A stretch of 64,000 nt of DNA from Apoderus coryli (lineage: Eukaryota > Arthropoda > Insecta > Coleoptera > Attelabidae). The notes beneath the pieces are model-generated. The model did not search any database and had not been told where the DNA came from. It saw only the letters and a list, made by a program, of their open reading frames with translations. This document shows positions 55,388 through 63,801 of this stretch, piece by piece. How positions within the stretch are numbered: position 1 is the stretch's first letter; each line of letters begins with the position of its first letter. The DNA lies in the NCBI GenBank assembly GCA_911728435.2, contig OU452207.1:12070182-12134181 (forward strand). Reading direction: 5' to 3'. The position numbers were made by a program, and so were the translations under genes.

Positions 55388-58300
55388 TTACAAAATGTTC
55401 AATGAAGTCTTTAAATTCAAAAACTTTTCTTTACACAAAGCTTTAGTAAAAATATCAGCAATATTTGCCTCTGAGGTTACATACTTAATATTTAGTTGTC
55501 TCTCTTGAACTAAATTTTTAAGAAAATGATACTTTATGTCTATATGTTTAGCTCTTTTAGAGTTTTCAAAACTTTTTGTCATTAATATAGCACTCTTATT
55601 ATCTATATTAAGAATACACTGACACTCTATTTTAAGTTCACTTAAAATCCCTTTAATGTTCACAATGTCTTGTGCTGAGGTGGCTGCAGCGATATACTCT
55701 GCTTCTGCAGTTGATAAAGAGACGCAGTTTTGTTTCTTAGAAAACCACGCGACAGGGTTGCCGCAATAAAATATCACACTACCACTAATACTTTTTCTGT
55801 CAATTTTATCTGATGCCCAATCAGCGTCACTATACGCTTCGAGTATTGTGTTTGATTTCTTATATACAAGATGTTCTTCTTTGGTATTTTGTAGATATCT
55901 TAATATACGTTTCGCTGCTTTCCAAGTTTCATCTGTTGGTTTCTCTAAAAATCTGCTCAGATATGAAACAGAGTAGCAAATATCTGGTCTGGTTGTTGTA
56001 GCCAGGTACATTAAACTTCCTATTAGTTGTCTGTAAGGAACATTTACAATATTACTATTATCAATTTTATTTACCTGGAAGTTGGTTTCTAATGGTGTCG
56101 CCACTCCTTTACATTCTTCCATATTAAATACTTGTAGTATTTTATTTATCAAATTTGTTTGTGATAAACACATTTCTGTATCGGTTCTTGTAACTTCTAT
56201 ACCTAGGAAATGCTTTATTTCTCCCATATCTTTTACTTTAAATTCAACCTTTAGTTGATATAGTATTTCATCTATTCTTTGTAAACATCCTGTTATTAAT
56301 AGATCATCAACATATACAACCATCCATAAGTTGTGGTCATAATATAAACATGTGTCATATGTAGATCTCTTCAAATGGTTCTTCAATGCAAATTCATTAA
56401 ATCGTTTGTTCCATGCTTTCGGAGCCTCTTTTAATCCATATAATGATCGATTTAATTTTAATATAGGTGTCTGAGCATTAATTCCTTGTGGACATTTTAT
56501 GTAAATATTAGTTTCTACTTTACCGTTCAAAAAAGCTGTTGGAATGTCAAGTTGTTTTATTTTCCAATTATTTTGTAATGCGTAACTTAAAAGTAGTCTA
56601 ATGGTAGACATTCTCGCTACTGGCGCATACATTGTTTCAAAAGGATTCTCCTTCTTTATCTGAAATCCTCTAGCTACTAGTCTAGCTTTTTTAGTACCGT
56701 CATTTTTTGTTTTAAATATCCATTTTGTATCTATTGCCTGTTTATTTTTTGGTATCGTAGTTTCTTCCCATGTTTGTAACTGTTTATGTGAATCAATTTC
56801 TTTTTTAATAGCATCTCGCCATTGTTCTGTTTTTATAGCATCATCATATGTTTCTGGATCGTTGTTATTATTCGTTAACAAGCAATAAGCTGTGTATATT
56901 TCATAATCTTGTAAATATGTTGGTGTTTTTGTTTTTCTACCTGTTTGTGTTGTTTGTACATTAGTAGGGTTAGCTTCTTCCTCATTAATGTCACTTTCAT
57001 ATTCGATATCGTTTTCGATATTAGTGATGGGCTCTTTTGATTTATTTACTTCTTCGTTTTCAACTGGCTCGATACATGTTTGTTGTATATATTTATTGTC
57101 ACTTTCGTCGAATGTCACATCGCGTGCACAAATCACTTTGTTTTCATTAGAGTTCCATAGCCTGTATCCCGCACCTCCATAACCAACCATTATTAATTTT
57201 TCGGCTCTTGCATCTAGTTTACTTTGTCTTGGTAGAATCACTGACCATGCTTTACTTCCAAATATTCTTAATTTTGATAGGTTATTTTCTCCATACCAAA
57301 TTTTTGAAGGTGGTACTCCGTTATTAGCGGCTGTAGGACTTCGGTTTAGTTCGTATGCTGAACACAATATAGCTTCGCCCCACAATTCTTTAGGTAGGTT
57401 TAATAGTTTTAAACCGCCACGATTTAAATGTCCTAAGCGTCTATGCCAAATGTTTATGTCTGTATTGGCTTGATAGCAGTTTTCGCTATTCGATTTTATA
57501 TATATTTTCAACATGAATAAATTGCTTAATCTTTCACAATTTATCACAAAGTTTGTACCTATTATTTTCGCATTGTCTTTTTCAAAATATACCCTCATGT
57601 TTTTCTTTAATAGTTCACTAACTGATATTAAATTATGATGCATATTTTTTACTATTAACGCTTCAAATTTTATTTTTATGCCGTTACACGTACCGCGTAA
57701 AACACCTTTTTTAGTTGCCACAGTTATTATTATTTTATTTTTTAACGTTTCGATATCTGTTAAGTACTTTTCTAAGTCAGCTGATACTAAATGTTGTGTA
57801 GCGCCGGAATCTAAAATGAACGTATCAATATCGTTTATTTTAGTTAAACAATTCATCGCAACAAAGTTTATTTCACTTTTGTCTTCTTTGGCTGCCTCAT
57901 TAGCTTGTTCGGTATATTCTCGACTTGTGCCCCTTGTTCGACCTCTAGGACTACGACCTCTAAAGTTGCCTCGACCTCTGTAGTTCTTACTAGGACAGTT
58001 TACTGCTATGTGTCCTTCCTTTTTGCATTTATAACATATAATCGTACTGGCACTGAATGAAATATCTGTCGTACTTTCTGCATGACGTTTTGTTTTACCC
58101 GAAATCTTCATTTCTTCATCGAGTAATCTTGATTTAACAAAATCCATTGTTATCTCTGAGTTTATCGTTTCGATTGCTGTTATTACTTGATCATAGGTTT
58201 CATTCAATGTTAGCAATAGGTGGCACACTTTATCTGATTCATCTATTTTACTTCCTGCGTTTTCTAATTCTCTGATTAACGTGTCAAAAGTTAGAAAGTG

Positions 58301-58657
58301 ATCCTCAAGTTTTTCATTCTTCTTTAGCTTCAGCATTAGTAACTTTTTCTTTAAAGTTAACTTCGTAAAGACGCTCTTTCTTTCAAAGACATCTTCTAAC
58401 GCCTTCATCATCTGCTTAGCTGTTTTAGCATCCTTAACTAGGTCTAAATGCTTATCTGTAATACATTGCACTATTACAGATTTTGCTTTTGCATCTTTTT
58501 GCAAGAATTCTTGTATTTTGGAAGGCTCTGTGAAATCACTTTCGTCTTTGTCTAGGGCTTCTTTAATCTGCTTCTCTTCTAGTATTGTTACTACTCGAAA
58601 TTTCCAGTTATTAAAGTTTCCCGAATTTAACTGAGGTAAATTCATTACGCTAGTCAT
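55388..58657 (-). CDS. Copia A gag-pol polyprotein, integrase deleted
   Basis: A 1089-codon ORF starting at 58657. Gag (residues about 1-200; LNSGNFNNWKFRVVTILEE) ends in the zinc knuckle CYKCKKEGHIAVNC (about 207-220). The protease has FILDSGATQHLV (about 278-289). The pre-integrase site is IWHRRLGHLNRGG (about 401-414). The next residues are LKLLNLPKELWGEAI, which in copia lies beyond the integrase catalytic domain: the whole DDE core (normally about 200 residues) is missing, in frame, near 57415. RT follows with WRDAIKKEIDSHKQLQTW, QLDIPTAFLNG and VVYVDDLLITG (about 775-785), then RNase H (AYSDADWASDKIDRKSISGS, STAEAEYIAA). Copia polyproteins are usually near 1400 residues. RT and protease look intact. 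Confidence 0.93.
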   Translation of the reverse strand: MTSVMNLPQLNSGNFNNWKFRVVTILEEKQIKEALDKDESDFTEPSKIQEFLQKDAKAKSVIVQCITDKHLDLVKDAKTAKQMMKALEDVFERKSVFTKLTLKKKLLMLKLKKNEKLEDHFLTFDTLIRELENAGSKIDESDKVCHLLLTLNETYDQVITAIETINSEITMDFVKSRLLDEEMKISGKTKRHAESTTDISFSASTIICYKCKKEGHIAVNCPSKNYRGRGNFRGRSPRGRTRGTSREYTEQANEAAKEDKSEINFVAMNCLTKINDIDTFILDSGATQHLVSADLEKYLTDIETLKNKIIITVATKKGVLRGTCNGIKIKFEALIVKNMHHNLISVSELLKKNMRVYFEKDNAKIIGTNFVINCERLSNLFMLKIYIKSNSENCYQANTDINIWHRRLGHLNRGGLKLLNLPKELWGEAILCSAYELNRSPTAANNGVPPSKIWYGENNLSKLRIFGSKAWSVILPRQSKLDARAEKLIMVGYGGAGYRLWNSNENKVICARDVTFDESDNKYIQQTCIEPVENEEVNKSKEPITNIENDIEYESDINEEEANPTNVQTTQTGRKTKTPTYLQDYEIYTAYCLLTNNNNDPETYDDAIKTEQWRDAIKKEIDSHKQLQTWEETTIPKNKQAIDTKWIFKTKNDGTKKARLVARGFQIKKENPFETMYAPVARMSTIRLLLSYALQNNWKIKQLDIPTAFLNGKVETNIYIKCPQGINAQTPILKLNRSLYGLKEAPKAWNKRFNEFALKNHLKRSTYDTCLYYDHNLWMVVYVDDLLITGCLQRIDEILYQLKVEFKVKDMGEIKHFLGIEVTRTDTEMCLSQTNLINKILQVFNMEECKGVATPLETNFQVNKIDNSNIVNVPYRQLIGSLMYLATTTRPDICYSVSYLSRFLEKPTDETWKAAKRILRYLQNTKEEHLVYKKSNTILEAYSDADWASDKIDRKSISGSVIFYCGNPVAWFSKKQNCVSLSTAEAEYIAAATSAQDIVNIKGILSELKIECQCILNIDNKSAILMTKSFENSKRAKHIDIKYHFLKNLVQERQLNIKYVTSEANIADIFTKALCKEKFLNLKTSLNIL

Positions 58658-58744
58658 GTTGACTTTACTTTTCTCAAAAATTACTTTACTGGGAATTTTA
58701 CTTATTCACTTGGTGCCCTTATTGAACTGCTTGGAATGAGTGAT

Positions 58745-58758
58745 CTGGGCCCATAACC
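58745..58758 (-). promoter_or_regulatory. Copia A primer-binding site (half initiator tRNA-Met)
   Basis: CTGGGCCCATAACC, adjacent to the inner edge of the 5' LTR, equals the anticodon-loop sequence of initiator tRNA-Met, so its complement on the coding strand is the priming site. Drosophila copia is known to use a tRNA-Met half cleaved in the anticodon loop. The site is intact in this copy. Confidence 0.85.
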
Positions 58759-58964
58759 TTTTGAAATTAAACGGCAGGAATAGATTATGGAACTAATTTA
58801 TTCACGAAAAGATTAAATTAATATAAGAAAAAATAAACGTGGTTTCATTATTTTTATAACCTAACCTTCTTTTTTTTTATAACTTTTTCTAACAGAGTTG
58901 CCAACAATAACATTGTATGATACACTGTTGCCAACTGAGGTGAGTATATTAAATATTCTTAACA
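58759..58964 (-). repeat. Copia A 5' LTR (206 bp)
   Basis: This LTR is upstream on the coding strand and would carry the promoter. It is followed on the plus strand by the duplication GCCTA. The leader between the priming site and the polyprotein ATG is only about 87 bases. Confidence 0.93.
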
Positions 58965-59115
58965 GCCTAATGCCTATTCTCAATATTTAACTGTATGTTA
59001 AAACACATGACATATTTTACAATTGTTTTTCTTCGGAGGAGATACGTATGAACTTTTACTCGTTTTCGTTGAAGATTAGAGTGAGTAAGGGCTTACACAA
59101 TTTATATTTCTTGAA

Positions 59116-60020
59116 ATATAATTTAGTTGCTATGCGAACCATAAATGTACAAAGTATGTAAGAATGGTGAATAAAGTCTAAAGTCTAAAAAGTCTAACCA
59201 AATTTTTCCAACAAAATGGTAAGATTCCTACACGTATAATAATATTACATCACATCCTAAATAAGTGATTATTTTACAGATATGTATAGACGTTTAAATA
59301 AAAAATCCATGTAAAAATCTCTGTTAATTCTATATGAAGTATGACCCTCACATCTAACAACATTGTACAAGGTTGCTTAAGCCACTGATGATGGACGTGT
59401 AGTCCGAAACATGTCTGGCAGCTAAAATCAAGAATTTTAACGTATATATATATATAAATCATTTTCTGGAGTAGACGCCTTTTATTCAAATAAAATACAT
59501 ATGTTTTTATAAAAAACTTGAATACGTCTACGATGTTGTTGTTTACTGTCCAGCACTGACATACTATTTTACTTTGAGAACCTTAGTAATTTATAATCAA
59601 ATCCCCTCTACCACCTTCTACTTATATTAAATATTGTTTTTAATAGCAGTAGTAAACAACAAGTGCTTATAAGAGAAAGTAACATAATTTATATAAAATA
59701 AAATAATTTTATTAGACGTGTTGTCGGTTTACTCCAACAAATTTTCGATTTATAGCCAGTTAAAATAGTCCGTTTTTCACAAAATTTATATCAGTTTGTA
59801 CGTAAAGAAAAACATCATTAAATAATAGTTAAGTGCAGTAATCATATTTTATATTTATTCAATAATATTGAAAATCAAAACGTTTACCTTTTTAATTTAT
59901 CTAAAGTAAAAAAAAACAGTGATAAGAACGGCTGCGCTTGTTCGGAGCGGTGTGTGTGTGTGTGCGTGCAGCATTTTCGGGCTGTCCATTTCAATTATAC
60001 AAGGTACGTTCTAAAAGTGT
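59116..60020. other. Penelope terminal-repeat remnant and spacer
   Basis: The stretch 59116-59180 ends with AATAAAGTCTAAAGTC, a LINE-like 3' end. A hammerhead is embedded at 59381. Short (AT)n and (GT)n tracts occur at 59442-59455 and 59950-59967. No protein-coding feature is supported. The last part may be the 5' UTR of LINE-D. Confidence 0.45.
59381..59419 (+). ncRNA. Hammerhead ribozyme, solo copy
   Basis: On the plus strand: GCCA, core CTGATGA, one U, stem II GGAC with GTCC around GTGTA, GAAAC, AT loop, GT, C at the cleavage position and TGGC. Stem I (GCCA with TGGC) and stem II are perfect. The two-base-pair stem III matches the Penelope type. No Penelope coding region flanks it, so it is probably in a solo or truncated terminal repeat. 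Confidence 0.85.
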
Positions 60021-60618
60021 ATGAACATGAATCCAAAAACTTGCTTTTGCTGTTCAAAAACCGTTGACAGCCATCTCATATTAACTTATTCTGCATGCAA
60101 AAAATCATATGCAAACAGTTGTGTGGGTTTAAACTCATCTGAAGTGAGAATCCATGCCAAGAAGTCAATTTCTTGGTGTTGTCGTGAATGCGAAAATATT
60201 GGAAACGACATAACCCCATTGAAAGCTGTTATAATAGCGTTGCAAAACGATATAAAAGAGCTCAAAACAAGTGTTGCTGCATCAAACAGCTCGAGGATAT
60301 TATCCAGGAAGTACATGAGCGTGAAACAAGAAAATCAAACATTGTCATATATGGATTAGGTGAACAATCATCTGAGCTTACACGAAATCAACGTGTGACC
60401 CGGGAGAGGAGTCATGTGTGTGAGTTATTGTCCTTTATTTCTCCCACTGTGCGTACAAATGATGTAACAATTCACAGAATTGGTAAACTCGACGCAAGTG
60501 CCAATAGGCCACGCATGATAAAAGTGACTCTAGCAAACCACGATTATGTAAAAAATGTTTTGAAAAACTGTAGAAAGCTAAAGGATTCTGAAACTTTCCA
60601 ACTCATCTCTATTTCCAC
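60021..60618 (+). pseudogene. LINE-D ORF1 with PHD-like finger and coiled coil
   Basis: The frame begins MNMNPKTCFCCSKTVDSHL, followed by SACKKSYANSCVGL and SWCCRECENIG, a C4HC3-like finger in which the third pair reads YSAC. A helical region follows (LKAVIIALQNDIKELKTSVA). After a one-base shift near 60295 the reading continues as RETRKSNIVIYGLGEQSSEL, VCELLSFISPT and NVLKNCRKLKDSETFQ, the nucleic-acid-binding part typical of ORF1 in CR1/L2-like LINEs. It stops being ORF1 at about 60618, where a deletion fuses it to ORF2. Confidence 0.78.
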
Positions 60619-63177
60619 AGAACTTGGCTTCGTGACGGCGTATTTGACAGTGAGTTGTTTCCGGATGTTTATACTGTGTATCGTAAGGACAGAGACTTCA
60701 AAAGTACCAGAACATCGAAAGGCGGCGGAGTTCTATTAGCGTTAAGAAACAATAGGTATTTGAGTAGTAGTGTTAATTTAGCATATCATTCACAAACTAT
60801 AGATGTCGTCGGCTGTAAATTAATTGATAATCCATTTGTAATGTATATATTTGTAATCTACATTCCACCCTCAACTCCAATTGATGAACTGGAACACTTT
60901 TGTGAAACTTTAACGTTATTAGATGACATAAGCTGTGGAAAAACAATTATTATAGGTGATTTTAACTTACGTGAGTATACGTCATATCAAAATTTTGACA
61001 CACGGTGCTTACTGTTGAACAATTTCGTTGAAGGCTTAGAGTTAATACAATTTAACCAGGTGTTGAATTCACATGACAAGTGGCTTGACCTAGTATTTAG
61101 TAATTTTCAGTGTAGAGTGAATTTAAACGAATTTCCCCTGACACCTATTGACTCATACCATCCCGCTTTAAACATTGAAGTTGAAGACAATTCTCCCCGG
61201 AGGGTAAACTTTCAGGTGAGCACGTCATATAGCCCAGAATATAATTTTAGAAAAGCAGACTTTCCAACTCTATATCATAGAATTTTAAATGCCAATTGGA
61301 ACAACGTGCTGTCATCGATAGACGTTAATGCGTCTTGTGAAGCATTATATGCAACATTACAAGACATATTTGAGGTCTGTATTCCTTAGAAAACTGCTAG
61401 ACGTCGCCGTTTTCCAAACTGGTATAACAGCGAATTAATAACAAATATATTTAAAAAAGAAGCTGTTTTTAGATATTTTGAATTACCTAAAAAATTCAAA
61501 ATATCTAAAAACAGTTATTATAAATTAAAATTTATTAACATTCGAAGAAGAAACAGCAAATCAGAGATTGTTACAAGTCATTCATTTCAACTACAGAGAT
61601 GGATATCAGTAACGATCCCTCAAGATTTTGGTCATTCATACAGGCCAAGCTGGGAAACACAAGAATACCCGGAATTGTGAATAACGGAACAGACACATAT
61701 GAAAATCCTCGCGATATTGTAAACGCCTTTGCACAGCGTATATACCATGTCTGATCAAAATAATGTTCATGATACACAGTCCTTTAACTGTAGCATCCAC
61801 CCTATCGATATAAAACAAATTTCGGAATGTCAGGTAATCAATGCAAGCAGGAAATTAAAAAATAAACTGACAACTGGTACTGACGGTGTTCCCAGTTTCC
61901 TTGTAAAAGATTGCATCTATCCACTTTCATGTCAACTTAATTATTAAAACCAATATTTTTCCGGACATGTGGAAAATAGCTAAAGTTATTCCAATTTTTA
62001 AAAAAGGTGATCCACATCTCGTTAGTAACTTCCGTCCAATTTCCATACTGTGCAATTTTTCAAAGTTATTGGAAATAATATTATACGAAAATATATTTGC
62101 CGATATCAAAACCACTATCGATGTTGCACAGCATGGCTTTATGAAAAACAAATCATGTATTACAAACTTGGCAATATTTTAACAGTACACATGTGAGGCA
62201 TTGGACCTTCGGGGGCAGGTGGACGCTGTGTACACTGATTTTTCCAAAGCGTTCGATCAAATTGACCATTACATCCTTCTTTCAAAACTTAGGCACATTG
62301 GATTCTCACCAGGTCTGTTAGATCTGTTGAGGTCTTATTTGTTCGATCGACGGCAATTTGTAAAATATGAAAATTACTCCTCGTACAGTTTTACTCCTGC
62401 TTCCGGAGTACCTCAGGGTTCTAACCTAGGACCCTTGCTATTTATAATTTTTATAAATGATATTGTTAATAACATCTCCTGTTTGCAGACCACTTAAAAT
62501 TGTTCTTTCAAATAAAATCTGTTAATGACTGCTTATTCCTTCAGCGAAATTTAAGTAAACTTAGCACTTGGTGTGATATAAACAAATTAAATTTAGATAT
62601 TAATAAATGTCACGTGGTAACGTTTTCTAGAAGGGACACCAGAATCTTGTTTGATTATAGATTAAACAATGTTATATTATCTCGCTTGGATACAATTGGG
62701 GATTTGGGTGTGACATTTGATGAGAACTTCACCTTTATACCACATATTAAACAGCTGGTGACTTCTCGTATCAAGACGTTAGGGTTTTTGTTTAGAAACT
62801 GTAAACACTTTACAAATGTTCAAACATTTAAATTATTGTACTGCGCGTATGTACGTTCTAAATTGGAATACGCGCAAATTGTATGGTATCCAATATATAA
62901 CTGCCACTCATACACACTCGATTCCATACACAAACGATTCCTCAAATATTTAGCTTACCGAGAAGATCATATCTATCCTCCTAGAGGCTCGGATATTGGT
63001 ATACTTTTAAATAGATTCCACGAACACTCATTGAGTTGCAGAAGGGAAGTCTTATCCATAAATTTTTTGATCAATCTGTTAAACAATGACATCGACAGTA
63101 GTTATTTACTGTCCAAAATAAACTTTCTTGTGCCACGTCAAGCAACAAGAATTATATGCAGACTCATGCAGAACTAA
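60619..63177 (+). pseudogene. LINE-D ORF2: endonuclease and RT, catalytic Asp mutated
   Basis: Endonuclease sequence starts abruptly with WLRDGVFDSELFPDVYTVYR, missing the first catalytic Glu block. It continues with SKGGGVLLALRNNR, KTIIIGDFNLREY and DSYHPALNIE (to 61389). RT follows in several frames: WKIAKVIPIFKKGDPHLVSN, FRPISILCNFSKLLE, HGFMKNKSCITNL, VYTDFSKAFDQIDH and SGVPQGSNLGPLLFIIFIND. The catalytic block reads LFADHLKLF at 62483-62509 when the shifted frame is used: the second Asp of F/YADD is His, so the polymerase would be dead even without frameshifts. The tail (62500-63177) is open. Stops and shifts occur near 61389, 61740, 61945, 62180 and 62496. Confidence 0.87.
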
Positions 63178-63404
63178 TATTGGAAACCAATCACCTATTA
63201 ACTTTATATGCCAAAATTTCAACCGAATATCCCACTTATGTGACATACATTTCACAAAACTAAATGTAATCATCAACACATACTTTTCTATGTATACCTA
63301 GCTTAAAACTGGTTTTTACTCGTAAATTTGAATTATTTTTGATATTTGTATATTGTTTTCTGTAATTGAGCTCTGCCTGTTGAAAATAAAGTGCTTATTA
63401 TTAT

Positions 63405-63788
63405 TATAAGCATAATATCCAACGACATTTGAAGCTCATTATCAAAGCAAGTAAAAGATTTATTTTTGAATTTTTCATTTTGTTTTTTAGATTCACCTTG
63501 CACTATAATCGACTGCCAATATTGATGTTTACTAGCACTCCGATTCCCAAAAATGAATTTAATTTTATAATTTAAATACTTATTACTTTCATCTATTATT
63601 TTTGTTAGATTAAGTTTAAATATATTTTCTTCCTGAATGTGGAGTCGAAGCCAAGCAGGGCATGGACATGTACCATTAAATGTAGTATAATTTTCTATAC
63701 ACATGAAATCTTTTTCAACATTACGTGGTTGCTTCACATAAAACACATTTTGTATTAAGACAGCTAGCAAAATAAAACCCGAACCCAT
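63405..63788 (-). CDS. Hypothetical secreted or membrane-anchored protein, truncated
   Basis: The ORF starts at ATG 63788 with MGSGFILLAVLIQNVFYVKQ, a hydrophobic N-terminus that fits a signal peptide or membrane anchor. It continues with FMCIENYTTFNGTCPCPAWL, LNLTKIIDESNKYLNYKIKF and QYWQSIIVQGESKKQ, and remains open until the LINE-D tail at about 63405, where the last genuine residues are ELQMSLDIML. Cysteines at roughly residues 30, 41 and 43 and several N-glycosylation sequons (NYT, NGT, NLT) suggest an extracellular protein. I do not recognise the family. It does not resemble any transposon ORF in the window. LINE-D has probably cut off its C-terminus. Confidence 0.5.
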
Positions 63789-63801
63789 GCTTAATTACAA
63801 A

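Larger units (their letters stand above)
55136..58964 (-). mobile_element. Copia A: young Ty1/copia retrotransposon lacking the integrase core
   Basis: The element has two identical 206-bp LTRs, a 5-bp target duplication GCCTA (55131-55135 and 58965-58969) and one uninterrupted polyprotein ORF on the minus strand. The orthologous position in repeat copy 1 is unoccupied (AAAGTAGCCTACCGC, about 23889-23904), confirming both ends. Identical LTRs imply a very recent insertion. The ends are TG on the coding strand's left and AA on its right, so the usual terminal CA is not present. Confidence 0.95.
52405..59115. repeat. Large non-coding dispersed repeat, copy 2 (interrupted by copia A)
   Basis: This copy matches 18818-24042 from AGAAATCCCTTTGGGATTTC to ATATTTCTTGA. 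Without the copia element and its duplication it is about 2.9 kb. Shared landmarks include TGGGTGAAATAAACACTACT (about 53725), GAAAGTAAAGTTTTTGTGAA (about 54545) and TCTTCGGAGGAGATACGTA (about 59030). It lacks the pogo C insertion, and copy 1 lacks the copia insertion, so each is an empty site for the other. Differences of a few percent indicate that duplication preceded both insertions. No gene is supported in it outside the copia element. Confidence 0.85.
60021..63410 (+). mobile_element. LINE-D: CR1/L2-like LINE with PHD-type ORF1
   Basis: An ORF1 with a Cys-rich N-terminal finger is joined to an ORF2 with endonuclease and RT. The 3' end is TGAAAATAAAGTGC followed by an ATT repeat at about 63391-63406. 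The element has several lesions, listed under its ORFs. Its tail abuts a minus-strand ORF (63788-63405). Confidence 0.85.
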
